Source of the DNA: Roseospira goensis
GTDB lineage: Bacteria > Pseudomonadota > Alphaproteobacteria > Rhodospirillales > Rhodospirillaceae
DNA: 64,000 nt
Reading direction: 5' to 3'
Assembly: GCF_014197795.1 (NCBI RefSeq)
Contig: NZ_JACIGI010000015.1
Coordinates: 1 to 64,000 of the forward strand
Part shown: piece after piece, positions 45,913-54,348 of the stretch
How the letters are laid out: each line of letters opens with the position of its first letter
Numbering within the stretch: position 1 is the stretch's first letter
Translations under genes and position numbers: made by a program
Notes under the pieces: model-generated
Seen by the model: only the letters and a program-made list of their open reading frames with translations
Database searches by the model: none
What the model was told of the DNA's origin: nothing

Positions 45913-47313
45913 GTGTCCCGCACCGTGTCCCGTTCCGTGTCTCCCGCCCTGCGTGCCTGGTGGGACAGCCTCGCCGTCTACCGCGATATCCGGGTTCTCC
46001 GGGTGCTGTTCCTGGGCTTCTCCAGCGGGCTGCCACTGCTGCTGGTGTTCTCCACCCTGTCCTACTGGCTGTCGGAGGCCGGGGTCTCCAAGACCGCCAT
46101 CGGCCTGTTCGCCTTCGCCAGCACCGCCTACGGCTTCAAGTTCCTGTGGTCGCCGCTGGTCGACCGGCTGCGGCTGCCGCTGCTGACGCCCTGGCTGGGG
46201 CAGCGGCGCGGCTGGCTGATCCTGGCCCAGCTCCTGATCATCGGGTGCATGATCGGCCTGGGCGCCACCGACCCGGCCACGGACCTGTGGTGGACCGCGC
46301 TGTGGGCTGTGCTGCTGGCCTTCGCCTCCGCGACCCAGGACATCGTCATCGACGCCTACCGCGTGGAGAGCCTGGAGGAGCACCAACTCGGCGCCGGCGC
46401 CGGCACCATCGTGCTGGGCTACCGCATCGGCATGGTGGCGGCCAGCGGCGGGGCGCTGATCGTCGCCGACCTTGCCGGCTGGTTCTGGGCCTACACCGCC
46501 ATGGCCGGGCTGATGGGGGTGGGGATGCTGACCGCCCTTTTGAGCCCGGAACCGGACCGGACCGCCGCCGTCGCCCAGGCCGCCGCCGAGGAGGACCGGG
46601 CGCGCGACTGGATGGCGCGGCGCGGTCCCCTGTCGCCGGCGCTGCGTCAGGCGCTGACGTTCCTCTACGGCGCCGTGGTGGCCCCGTTCCGCGACTTCAT
46701 GACGCGCCGCCACTGGGTCATGATCCTGGTGTTCATCGCGCTCTACAAATACGGCGACGCCCTGCTGGGCATCATGGCGATGCCGTTCTACGAGGAGATC
46801 GGCTTCACCAAGACCGAGGTGGGGGTGATCTCCAAGGGCTACGGCGTGGTCATGACCATCGTCGGCGGGCTGGCCGGGGGGCTACTGGTGGCGCGGCTGG
46901 GGATCCTGCGGGCGCTGCTGATCTGCGGCGTGGCCCAGGCGGCCTCCAACCTGGTGTTCGCCTGGCAGGCCTACGTCGGCCCCGACGTGGGCTGGCTGGT
47001 GGTGACCATCAGCGTCGAGAACCTGACCGGCGGCATGGGCACGGCGGCCTTCGTGGCCTACCTGTCGTCGCTGTGCAACATCGCCTATACGGCGACGCAG
47101 TATGCCCTGGTCTCCAGCCTGATGAGCTTCGCCCGCACCTTCTTCGCGGCCGGCGGCGGCTGGCTGGCCGAGCAGGTGGACTGGGTCAGCTACTTCCTCA
47201 TCACCACGCTGGCGGCGGTGCCGGGCCTGCTGCTGCTGCTGTGGATGATGCGCACCTTCCCCAGCCGCGCCACCCGCGCCGACCCCCGCGCCGCCTGGGC
47301 GGACGATGATTGA
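45913..47313 (+). CDS. ampG: AmpG-like MFS transporter (muropeptide permease family)
   Basis: About 466 residues, 12-14 transmembrane helices. LRVLFLGFSSGLPLLLVFSTLSYWL, SKTAIGLFAFASTAYGFKFLWSPLVDRL and ATQDIVIDAYRVESL are typical of AmpG, which imports anhydro-muropeptides for cell-wall recycling. YKYGDALLGIMAMPFYEEIGF opens the second half. The start is uncertain: GTG 45913 has an AGAAGG site 9 bases upstream; earlier TTG 45841 and GTG 45880 are in frame. It lies downstream of the family B repeat and is followed by a 740-base gene-free stretch. Confidence 0.9.
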   Translation: MSRTVSRSVSPALRAWWDSLAVYRDIRVLRVLFLGFSSGLPLLLVFSTLSYWLSEAGVSKTAIGLFAFASTAYGFKFLWSPLVDRLRLPLLTPWLGQRRGWLILAQLLIIGCMIGLGATDPATDLWWTALWAVLLAFASATQDIVIDAYRVESLEEHQLGAGAGTIVLGYRIGMVAASGGALIVADLAGWFWAYTAMAGLMGVGMLTALLSPEPDRTAAVAQAAAEEDRARDWMARRGPLSPALRQALTFLYGAVVAPFRDFMTRRHWVMILVFIALYKYGDALLGIMAMPFYEEIGFTKTEVGVISKGYGVVMTIVGGLAGGLLVARLGILRALLICGVAQAASNLVFAWQAYVGPDVGWLVVTISVENLTGGMGTAAFVAYLSSLCNIAYTATQYALVSSLMSFARTFFAAGGGWLAEQVDWVSYFLITTLAAVPGLLLLLWMMRTFPSRATRADPRAAWADDD

Positions 47314-47436
47314 GGGGGAAGACGGCCGGCCCAATCATTACGCCTACCGGCAAGCGACTCGGCGGCCTGACGAACATTCGTCAAAGGGCCAAGTGCGCTC
47401 GCGCTTCGCCGGAGTCGGCGTCGCGGCGGACGTTAT

Positions 47437-47466
47437 TTGCACAAATGCGTATGCGCAGCGCATAAT
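47437..47466 (+). promoter_or_regulatory. Promoter-like element overlapped by a perfect dyad
   Basis: TTGCAC (47437-47442) and CATAAT (47461-47466) are 18 bases apart. The -10 is overlapped by the perfect palindrome TATGCGC-A-GCGCATA (47450-47464), flanked by AAAT/ATTT, which looks like a repressor site. No credible coding sequence follows on the plus strand; a 21-codon frame begins at 47584. Confidence 0.5.
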
Positions 47467-47648
47467 TTTACCGGCGTTGGCCCGTCTTTAGCAAAAAGCA
47501 CGACGATACTGCCCTCGCGAGCCAGAATCCCCTTGCAACCTGAGTGGACCGAACGTAGCGTAAACGAGCCGGGCGGGACGCACTATGCGGTACGTCCGAT
47601 CCTTTTGGGCTACCAGATGTGGAGGCGCGAACGGCGATCCCGACACCT

Positions 47649-47695
47649 AAAAAAAGAAACCGCCCAAGACGGCGGTAGCCATCTGGGCGGTTTCT
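47649..47695 (-). terminator. Rho-independent terminator, minus strand
   Basis: Inverted repeat AGAAACCGCCCA (47655-47666) / TGGGCGGTTTCT (47684-47695) flanked on the left by an A7 run (47649-47655), which is a T7 tract on the minus strand. This is the clearest intrinsic terminator in the window and reads only leftward. Confidence 0.85.
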
Positions 47696-47822
47696 CAACC
47701 GGTCGCTAGCCCACTACGGACCAGATCCCAGCGTGAACAACTAGGATCCTGGGCCAAAGTGGGTTTGCGATCAAGCGCAAACCGCTTTGGAGATACGAAA
47801 CATTAACGATCGTATCGTTCAT
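47649..47822 (-). ncRNA. Candidate minus-strand structured small RNA (or short ORF) with terminator
   Basis: Reading the minus strand from about 47822: a hairpin GATACGA/TCGTATC (near 47792-47816), a strong one CCAAAG-GGTTTGCG/CGCAAACC-CTTTGG (47754-47790), then a 12-bp terminator stem (47655-47695) ending in seven T. A 38-codon frame from ATG 47822 to TAG 47706 (MNDTIVNVSYLQSG...) occupies the same interval but has no ribosome binding site close by. The 5' end is not determined. Either an sRNA or a leader is possible. Confidence 0.4.
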
Positions 47823-47960
47823 GTGCGGGCTTACGTGCGCCTCCGGCATGGCCGGGATGAGTACGTGCGTGCGCACACCCGCCGGTGGCCGCGCAGGTAA
47901 GCGGGCTGCCATCGACACTGCGCCGCTGGTATTCGCGGCCAGACTCGTCAACGCAACAGG

Positions 47961-48043
47961 CCGGTCGGGGGTTGCTCCCCCGACCGGAACTGTTTCTGTA
48001 CGTCGAAAGAAGACGGTTCGGGACGGGGGCAACCCCCCGTTCC
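47961..48043. terminator. Two palindromes downstream of the oxidoreductase gene
   Basis: CCGGTCGGGGG (47961-47971) / CCCCCGACCGG (47977-47987) is a perfect 11-bp stem with a 5-base loop. A second, ACGGGGG (48023-48029) / CCCCCGT (48034-48040), lies 15 bases past the stop of the minus-strand gene. They probably end that transcript or protect its 3' end; T-tracts are absent. Confidence 0.6.
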
Positions 48044-48057
48044 GCCATCTCGGCGTG

Positions 48058-51000
48058 TTACTCCGCCGCCATCCGGGGCGCGGGGGCGTCGTGGGCGGCG
48101 CGCAGTTCGGCCTCCTTCGCCCTGGCCGCTTCCACGTTCGTCTCCAGCACATGGCCGAAACCGCGCATCTCCAGCGGCAGCCGCGCCAAGTCCACCGCCA
48201 GCGCGTGGCTCTCCGGCGTCAGGTCGGCCAGCAGGCGGTCGACCGAGGCGCGGTATTCGGCGATGAGGCGGCGCTGCATGCGCCGCTCCCCGGTGTAGCC
48301 GAACGGGTCCAGCGGCGTGCCGCGCAGACCCTTCAGGCGCGCCATGACCCGGAAGGCGCCGAACACCCAGGGGCCGTATTCGCGCTTGATGAGGTGGCCG
48401 GTGCGCGGGTCGCGCTTCGCCAGCAGGGGCGGCGCGAGGTGGAAGGTCAGGCGCGGGCGCTCGCCCTCGAAGCGGGCCTTCAGGGACTCGGCGAAGCGGC
48501 CGTCGGTGTACAGCCGGGCGACCTCGTACTCGTCCTTGTAGGCCATCAGCTTGAACAGGGCGCGGGCCACGGCGTCGGTCAGGGCGGTCTCGTCCGGTCC
48601 CATGGCCGCCGCCTCGGCGGCGCGCACGCGCGCCACCAGCTTGCGGTAGCGCTTGGCGTAGCGCCCGCTCTGGTAGGCGCGCAGGGACGCAACCCGCCGC
48701 GCGATGGCCTCGTCCAGCGTCTCGGACAGCCGGCGGTCGCCGCTGGCCTCGGCCTGCGGACCGACCAGCGCCAGCACCCGCTCGGGCTCCGCCGCCATGC
48801 GCCGGCCCCACAGGAAGGCGCCCAGGTTGCTCTGGACGGCGGCCCCGTTCAGCTCCACGGCGCGTTCGATGGCGGCGCGGGCGATCGGGATCAGGCCCTT
48901 CTGCCAGGCGTAGCCCACCATGAACAGGTTGGCGGCGATGCTGTCGCCCAGCAGCGCGGTGGCGACCCGGGTCGCGTCCACGTACTGCACGTCGTGGGCG
49001 GCGTCGGCGAGCACGTCCCGGATGGCCTGGTCGGGGAAGGCCAGGTCCGGCTTCTGGGTGAAGTCGGCGGTCATCACCGGATGCGCGTTCATCACCGCCA
49101 CGCTGAGCCCCCGGCGCATCTTCGCCAGCACGTCGGCACCGGCCGCGGTGACCATGTCGCAGCCGAGCAGCAGGTTGGTGTTGCCGGCGGCGATGCGCAC
49201 GGCGTGGATGTCCGCCGGCTTGTGGGCGAGGCGCACGTGGCTGACCACGGCGCCGTTCTTCTGCGCGAGGCCGGTCTGGTCGAGCACCGAGACGCCCTTG
49301 CCCTCCAGGTGGGCCGCCATGCCCAGGATGGCGCCGATGGTCACCACGCCGGTGCCGCCGATGCCGGTGATGAGGATGTCGTAGGGCATGCTCTGGGTGA
49401 TCGCGGTGTCCGGCTCGGGCAGGGCGGGGAAGCCGTCGTCCTGGTCCGGGGCGCCGGCCTTGGCCGACGCCTTCTTGGGCACCACCCCGGAGACGGTCAC
49501 GAAGCTGGGGCAGAAGCCCTTGATGCAGGAGATGTCCTTGTTGCACGTGGACTGGTCGATGGCGCGCTTGCGGCCGAATTCGGTCTCCACCGGGGTGATC
49601 GAGACGCAGTTGGACTGCACGCCACAGTCGCCGCAGCCCTCGCATACCGCCTCGTTGATCATGACGCGGACGTCCGGGTCCTCCATCAGGCCGCGCTTGC
49701 GGCGGCGGCGCTTCTCGGCGGCACAGGTCTGGTCGTAGATCAGGACGGTGACCCCCGCCACCTCGCGCAGGTCGCGCTGGATCGCGTCCAGGCGGTCGCG
49801 GTGCGCCACCTGGGTTCCCGGCGGCAGCATCGCCCCGTCGCCATACTTCTCCGGGTCGTCGGAGACGACGACGATGCGCTTGACGCCTTCGCCCGCCATC
49901 TGGTGCGCGATCTGCGGCACGGTCAGGGTGCCGTCCACCGGCTGGCCGCCGGTCATGGCGACGGCGTCGTTGTAGAGCAGCTTGTAGGTGATGTTGACCC
50001 CGGCGGCGACGGCCTGGCGGATCGCCAGCGAGCCGGAGTGGAAGTAGGTGCCGTCGCCCAGGTTGACGAACATGTGGCGGGTCTCGGTGAAGGGCGCCAG
50101 CCCGACCCAGCTCGCCCCTTCGCCGCCCATGTGGGTGAAGGTCTTCGTGTTCCGCTCCGGCATCCACGTGACCATGTAGTGGCAGCCGATGCCGGCCAGG
50201 GCCTCGCTGCCCTCGGGTACGGTGGTCGAGGTGTTGTGCGGGCAGCCGGAGCAGTAGTAGGGCAGGCGCTTGGTGGCGACCCGCTCGGTGGACAGTTCGG
50301 CCTGCTTGCGCTCCAGCAGGGCGAGGCGCTGTTCCATCGTGTCCAGGGTGACGAAGCGGCGCAACTGCCCGGCGATGGCGCGGGCCACCATGGCCGGGGT
50401 CAGTTCGCCGGCGGAGGGCAGGATCCAGGTGCCCGCTTCGTCGAACTTGCCGACGATGCGCGGGCGCACGTCCTCGCGCCAGTTGTAGAGCTGCTCCTTC
50501 AACTGGTTCTCGATCAGGGCGCGTTTTTCCTCGACCACCAGGATCTCTTCGAGCCCCTCGGCGAAGCGGCGGATGCCGTCGCGCTCCAGTGGCCAGGGCA
50601 TGCCGACCTTGTACAGCCGGATGCCGATATCGCGGGCGATGCGCTCGGTGATGCCCAGGTCGGCCAGGGCCTGGCGGACGTCCTTGTACGCCTTGCCCGA
50701 CGCCACGATGCCCAGGCGCGGTTCGGGCGAATCGAAGACGACCCGGTCGATCCGGTTGGCGCGGGCGAAGGCGAGCGCGGCGTAGATCTTGTAGCGCATC
50801 AGCCGATATTCCTGCGCCAGGGGCGCGTCCGGCCAGCGGATGTGCACCCCGTCGGGCGGGAACACGAAGTCCGTCGGGGTGACGATATCCAGCGCCAGCG
50901 GATCGACCAGCACCGAGCCGCCGCTGTCGCAGGTCTCGCTGATCGCCTTCATGGACACCCACAGGCCGGCATAGCGGCTCATGGCAATGCCGAGCAGGCC

Positions 51001-51582
51001 GTAGTCCACCACCTCGTCGACCCCGGCCGGGTTCAGGACCGGGATCTGGGCGCCGGACAGCGCATGCTCGGACTGGTGGGCGATGGTCGAGGACTTGGCG
51101 GCGTGGTCGTCGCCGGCGATCACCAGCACGCCGCCGTGCGGCGACGTGCCGGCCATGGTGGCGTGCTTGAACACGTCCCCGGAGCGGTCGACGCCCGGGC
51201 CCTTGCCGTACCAGACGCCGAACACACCGTCGACCTTCGCCCCCCGGAACAGCCCGGTCTGTTGCGTGCCCCAGATGGCGGTGGCGGCCAAGTCCTCGTT
51301 GACACCGGGCTGGAAGACGATGTTTTCGGCCTCCAGGTACCGGCGCGCCTTCCACAGCTCCTTGTCGTAGGCGCCCAGGGGCGAGCCGCGATAGCCGCTG
51401 ACGAAGCCGCCGGTGTTCAGGCCGGCGGCACGGTCGCGCTGGCGCTGGGCCAGCAGCAGGCGGGTCAGCGCCTGGATGCCGGTCATGAACACGCGGCCCT
51501 GGGCCAGGCGGTACTTGTCCTCCAGGCTGACCTGATCCATCGGGACCGGCTCCAGGGCGGGGGGCGGCGGGACGGCGGTCAT
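48058..51582 (-). CDS. Fused indolepyruvate:ferredoxin oxidoreductase (IorA-IorB type)
   Basis: About 1174 residues. The N-terminal pyrimidine/TPP part (NTGGFVSGYRGSPLGAYDKEL, QPGVNEDLAATAIWG) is followed by the TPP-binding segment GDGTYFHSGSLAIRQAV...YNDAVAMTGGQPVDGT (about 470-510), cysteine clusters CSGC, CEGCGDCGVQSNC and CNKDISCIKGFC for Fe-S clusters, and a gamma-like domain (DILITGIGGTGVVTIGAIL). It oxidatively decarboxylates aryl 2-oxoacids from aromatic amino acids, with ferredoxin as acceptor. ATG 51582 is preferred over 51642 or 51627 because GGAGAG lies 6 bases upstream. Monocistronic. Confidence 0.92.
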   Translation of the reverse strand: MTAVPPPPALEPVPMDQVSLEDKYRLAQGRVFMTGIQALTRLLLAQRQRDRAAGLNTGGFVSGYRGSPLGAYDKELWKARRYLEAENIVFQPGVNEDLAATAIWGTQQTGLFRGAKVDGVFGVWYGKGPGVDRSGDVFKHATMAGTSPHGGVLVIAGDDHAAKSSTIAHQSEHALSGAQIPVLNPAGVDEVVDYGLLGIAMSRYAGLWVSMKAISETCDSGGSVLVDPLALDIVTPTDFVFPPDGVHIRWPDAPLAQEYRLMRYKIYAALAFARANRIDRVVFDSPEPRLGIVASGKAYKDVRQALADLGITERIARDIGIRLYKVGMPWPLERDGIRRFAEGLEEILVVEEKRALIENQLKEQLYNWREDVRPRIVGKFDEAGTWILPSAGELTPAMVARAIAGQLRRFVTLDTMEQRLALLERKQAELSTERVATKRLPYYCSGCPHNTSTTVPEGSEALAGIGCHYMVTWMPERNTKTFTHMGGEGASWVGLAPFTETRHMFVNLGDGTYFHSGSLAIRQAVAAGVNITYKLLYNDAVAMTGGQPVDGTLTVPQIAHQMAGEGVKRIVVVSDDPEKYGDGAMLPPGTQVAHRDRLDAIQRDLREVAGVTVLIYDQTCAAEKRRRRKRGLMEDPDVRVMINEAVCEGCGDCGVQSNCVSITPVETEFGRKRAIDQSTCNKDISCIKGFCPSFVTVSGVVPKKASAKAGAPDQDDGFPALPEPDTAITQSMPYDILITGIGGTGVVTIGAILGMAAHLEGKGVSVLDQTGLAQKNGAVVSHVRLAHKPADIHAVRIAAGNTNLLLGCDMVTAAGADVLAKMRRGLSVAVMNAHPVMTADFTQKPDLAFPDQAIRDVLADAAHDVQYVDATRVATALLGDSIAANLFMVGYAWQKGLIPIARAAIERAVELNGAAVQSNLGAFLWGRRMAAEPERVLALVGPQAEASGDRRLSETLDEAIARRVASLRAYQSGRYAKRYRKLVARVRAAEAAAMGPDETALTDAVARALFKLMAYKDEYEVARLYTDGRFAESLKARFEGERPRLTFHLAPPLLAKRDPRTGHLIKREYGPWVFGAFRVMARLKGLRGTPLDPFGYTGERRMQRRLIAEYRASVDRLLADLTPESHALAVDLARLPLEMRGFGHVLETNVEAARAKEAELRAAHDAPAPRMAAE

Positions 51583-51802
51583 GGCGGGCTCTCCGGACAG
51601 GGGGCGCGGATCGGGACGCGCCGTCATGTCATTTGAAGTCATGTGATTGGGAACATGTGGTCACGGCGCGGCGGCGGCGCCAATGCCCCATCCACGCGCT
51701 CAGGCTGGAGACAGTCTAACGCGCCGCGCGCACCCCTGCAAACGGGACAGCAATCCTGACGTTTTTTGGGGGATGGGGAGTGAGCGGCCTGGCCCTCGCG
51801 TC

Positions 51803-51832
51803 CTGTCACCCACATCTCATTTGAGATACGAT
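51803..51832 (+). promoter_or_regulatory. Promoter and operator-like dyad of the antitoxin gene
   Basis: The perfect palindrome ATCTCA-TT-TGAGAT (51814-51827) sits between a -35-like CTGTCA (51803-51808) and a -10-like TACGAT (51827-51832), spacing 18. Such placement fits autorepression by a RelB-type antitoxin that starts 26 bases later. Confidence 0.55.
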
Positions 51833-51858
51833 GAGGGCCCCAACAGACGAGGCGATCC

Positions 51859-52152
51859 ATGACCGCTCGGACATCCATGCTGCACGTCCGCGTCGACGAC
51901 AGGCTCAAGGCCGAAGCGACCGAGGTCCTGGCCGGCGTCGGCCTCTCGGTATCCGATGCCGTCCGCATCCTGCTCACGCGGGTCGCAGCGGAGGGCGGCC
52001 TGCCCGCCGGCCTGACGGCCGACCCCGACGCCTACGACTCCTGGTTCCGAGCCAAGGTACGTGAGGCTCTCGACGACCCCGGTGCGACGGTCCGTCACGA
52101 TGCCGTGATGGCGGAGGCACAGGCGGCAATCCAAGACAGGCGCCGTGCCTGA
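51859..52152 (+). CDS. RelB/DinJ-family antitoxin
   Basis: 97 residues. MTARTSMLHVRVDDRLKAEA followed by LAGVGLSVSDAVRILLTRVA is the ribbon-helix-helix domain of RelB/DinJ antitoxins. The C-terminal half (DPDAYDSWFRAKVREALDDP) is the toxin-binding region. It would repress its own promoter through the palindrome at 51814-51827. The toxin reading frame starts 8 bases before this gene's stop. Confidence 0.88.
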   Translation: MTARTSMLHVRVDDRLKAEATEVLAGVGLSVSDAVRILLTRVAAEGGLPAGLTADPDAYDSWFRAKVREALDDPGATVRHDAVMAEAQAAIQDRRRA

Positions 52153-52433
52153 GGTTACCTGGACGCAGGCCGCGCGGGCGGATCTGCTGTCCGTCGTCAC
52201 GTACATCGCCGATGACAACCCGGCGACCGCGCGCGCTGATTGGCGAGATCGACGCCAAGGTGTCGCGGCTGCCGGAGACCCCAAGGCTGTCCCGGGCAGG
52301 CCGGGCGGCGGGCACCCGCGAGATGGTCGTGCGGCGGCGCTACGTGGTGGTTTACAGACATGATGACGACGGGCTGGGCGGGACCGCCGTCACGGTGCTG
52401 CGTGTGCTGCCCGTGGCACAGCCGTGGCCGTGA
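52145..52433 (+). pseudogene. Frameshifted RelE/ParE-family toxin
   Basis: Frame 1 from GTG 52145 encodes VPEVTWTQAARADLLSVVTY IADDNPATAR-like sequence, a typical ParE/RelE start. From about 52235 the family-like continuation (LIGEIDAKVSRLPETPRLSR, REMVVRRRYVVVYRHD, TAVTVLRVLPVAQPWP) is in another frame, to a stop at 52433. The switch lies in the GC-alternating run ACCGCGCGCGCTG, so loss of one GC dinucleotide or gain of one base explains it. Either the toxin is inactivated or this is a sequencing error; an intact version would have about 96 residues. Confidence 0.8.
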
Positions 52434-52620
52434 CCACGGGACAGCCATGGCCGCGACGAGATGGCGTTTGCGTCGTTGACGCGGCGGGAGCGGCTCTGTA
52501 GGGTGCGCGCCTCTTGCGACCGGCCCCCGGGCGGCCGCCCCGTGGCGTATGGACCGCCGGGGCCGGACACCGGGCAGCCCCCGAGGACAAAGCCCGACGA
52601 TCGAGCCCGAGGACAGAACC

Positions 52621-52746
52621 ATGCGCGTGCGGAATTCCCTGAAGTCGGCCAAGACCCGCGACAAGAACTGCCGCGTCGTGCGGCGCAAGGGCCGGGTCTA
52701 CGTCATCAACAAGACCAACCCCCGCTACAAGGCCCGCCAGGGCTGA
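52621..52746 (+). CDS. rpmJ: 50S ribosomal protein L36
   Basis: 41 residues ([20 protein letters not shown], ending [12 protein letters not shown]), the longer L36 type. The zinc-binding cysteine set of the short form is reduced to a single Cys (C17), so this is the C-minus paralog type. It is a lone gene, as usual in alphaproteobacteria. ATG 52621 comes after CCCGAGGACAGAACC. Confidence 0.95.
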   Translation: MRVRNSLKSAKTRDKNCRVVRRKGRVYVINKTNPRYKARQG

Positions 52747-52803
52747 GGCCGGCCGCGCCGGCGTCGTCACGACGTTCCGGCGCGCCGACTCCTGGATGGC
52801 GTG

Positions 52804-52843
52804 ACGACACAGCGGCCGGCCGCAGGGCGGGCCGCTGTGTCGT
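52804..52843 (+). terminator. Strong hairpin downstream of rpmJ
   Basis: Perfect 14-bp inverted repeat ACGACACAGCGGCC (52804-52817) / GGCCGCTGTGTCGT (52830-52843) with a 12-base loop, 57 bases after the rpmJ stop. No U-tract follows, yet position and stability suggest a transcription end. Confidence 0.65.
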
Positions 52844-52870
52844 GCGCGGGGGGACCGGGAAGGGATAGGC

Positions 52871-53415
52871 TCTCGCGCCCACGCGGGAGCGTGGGCGCAT
52901 GGGGTGCGCCGGGTCCCACGCGGGAGCGTGGGACCGAGACAGGATAGGCTCTTCCGCCCACGCTCCTGCGTAGGCGCTTCTGCGTCGCGTGGTCCCACGC
53001 CGGCGCGTGGGACCGAGACAGGATTAGGCTCTCGCGCCCACGCTGCCGCGTGGGCGCCTTCACGTCGCGTGGTCCCACGCCGGAGCGTGGGACCGAGACA
53101 GGATTAGGCTCTCCCGCCCGCGCTCCTGCGTGGGCGCCTTCGCGTCACATGGTCCCACGCCGGAGCGTGGGACCGAGACAGGATTAGGCTCTCCCGCCCG
53201 CGCTCCTGCGTGGGCGCCCTCACGTCGCGTGGTCCCACGCCGGAGCGTGGGACCGAGACAGGATAGCGCTCTCCCGCCCACGCTCCCGCGTGGGCGCCTT
53301 CGCGTCACATGGTCCCACGCGGGAGCGTGGGACCGAGACAGGATAGGCTCTTCCGCCCACGCTCCCGCGTGGGCGCTTCTGCGTCGCGCGGTCCCACGCC
53401 GGAGCGAGGGACCGG
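52871..53415. repeat. Family A palindromic repeat array A3, inverted orientation
   Basis: Seven copies of GGTCCCACGC-NNNN-GCGTGGGACC start near 52912, 52991, 53071, 53151, 53231, 53311 and 53390, 79-80 bases apart. Linker GAGACAGGATTAGGCTCTC is the reverse complement, with changes, of the linker in array A2. Alternate hairpins are CGCCCACGC-NNNN-GCGTGGGCG. It occupies most of the 940-base gap between rpmJ and the cytochrome b561 gene; the rest of that gap shows no gene. Confidence 0.95.
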
Positions 53416-53686
53416 GGCGGGGCGGCCGACACGCCCCCGGCGACCGACGCCGCCCCCTGCCACCAAACCTTCCAGCGGCGTCATACTTTGTCACGACTGG
53501 CACCGGGTGCCGTCAAACCGGCGTCAATACCCCCGTCCATCGTCAGGGCATCGGACGCGCGGCCGTATCGGATCGCGCCGTTCCCTCCCGTCCGGACCGG
53601 CCTCCGGCCCCCAAGACCCGGCCTCGCGCGGCGGGGCCGGGGCGCCGTCGCCGCGTCCCCGATGCCTGCGAAAGGACGCCTTGACC

Positions 53687-54259
53687 ATGCGACTCACCGA
53701 TTCGAAGACCGGCTACGGGCTGGTCACCATCATCAACCACTGGGCCATCGCGGTCCTCATGCTGGGCCTGATCGCCTTCGGCCTGATCCTGGAGGGCATG
53801 CCGCGCACACCCGACAAGGGCGCGCTGGTCGGGCTGCACAAGTCGCTCGGCGTGCTGGCCCTGGCCCTGGCCCTGGTGCGCATCGGCTGGCGCGCCTGGC
53901 AGCCCGCCATCACCCCCTTCGCCCACCAGCCCAGGTGGGAGCCGACGCTGGCCCGCGCCATGCACCTGACGCTGATCGCGGCCACCATCCTGATCCCGCT
54001 GTCCGGGGTTCTGTCCTCGGTGTTCGGGGGGCGCGACCTAACCGTCTTCGGCCTGTTCACCATCCCCGCGCTGGGTGAGGTGGCGGCGGTGCGCAGCGTG
54101 GCGCATGTCATCCACGGCCCGGGCAGCTACCTGGTCCTGGCCCTGGTTGCCGGTCACGCGCTGGTGTCGCTGAAGCATCATTTCCTGGATCGCGACACCA
54201 CCCTGCGGCGGATGCTGACCAGCCGCGTCGCCCAGGGCGCCGCCACGCCGGCGGAGTAG
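53687..54259 (+). CDS. Cytochrome b561 family membrane protein
   Basis: 190 residues with four transmembrane helices. Candidate heme-ligating histidines are in IINHWAIAVLML (H18), GLHKSLGVLAL, ARAMHLTLIAA and VAHVIHGPGSYL / LVAGHALVSLKHHF. It resembles the CybB family of di-heme quinol oxidases and superoxide scavengers. ATG 53687 follows AAAGGACG. It stands alone between two family A repeat regions. Confidence 0.9.
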   Translation: MRLTDSKTGYGLVTIINHWAIAVLMLGLIAFGLILEGMPRTPDKGALVGLHKSLGVLALALALVRIGWRAWQPAITPFAHQPRWEPTLARAMHLTLIAATILIPLSGVLSSVFGGRDLTVFGLFTIPALGEVAAVRSVAHVIHGPGSYLVLALVAGHALVSLKHHFLDRDTTLRRMLTSRVAQGAATPAE

Positions 54260-54275
54260 GGCACTGGGTGTGGGC

Positions 54276-54343
54276 GCACCCACGCAAGGCGCGTGGGTGC
54301 GAGACGGCCGCGCCCTCTGGCCCCACGCTGCCGCGTGGGGCCA
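54276..54343. repeat. Family A repeat pair, solo copy A4
   Basis: Two hairpins: GCACCCACGC-aaggc-GCGTGGGTGC (54276-54300) and TGGCCCCACGC-tgcc-GCGTGGGGCCA (54318-54343). It lies between the convergent cytochrome b561 and ABC-F genes, where it could also act as terminator for both. Sequence diverged from the large arrays, but the ACGC/GCGT cores and paired arrangement are the same. Confidence 0.7.
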
Positions 54344-54348
54344 ACCGG

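Larger units (their letters stand above)
47314..48057. other. 744-base gene-free stretch, less GC-rich, with RNA-like signals
   Basis: No protein-like reading frame of credible length. The stretch contains a plus-strand promoter-like element (47437-47466), a minus-strand Rho-independent terminator (47649-47695) with several hairpins just upstream on that strand (47754-47819), and two palindromes at the end of the IorAB-like gene (47961-48043). Between about 47460 and 47830 the base composition is clearly less GC-rich than the coding surroundings. Confidence 0.7.

Noticed and set aside
47437-47709. 90-codon frame and a 21-codon frame (from 47584) downstream of the 47.4-kb promoter
   Set aside because: No good ribosome binding site for the longer one, no domain or membrane pattern, and the end runs into the minus-strand terminator. 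The short one might be a leader peptide, but nothing beyond position supports it.
47821-48048. Possible tRNA or retained tRNA fragment (translated string GRGSNPRP)
   Set aside because: The peptide string resembles translated T-loops, but no acceptor, anticodon or GTTCGA-type T-arm can be folded; the sequence is explained by the palindrome at 47961-47987. I found no tRNA anywhere in the window.
51627-51642. Alternative starts for the oxidoreductase at 51642 and 51627
   Set aside because: Neither has a ribosome binding site, while 51582 follows GGAGAG at optimal spacing.
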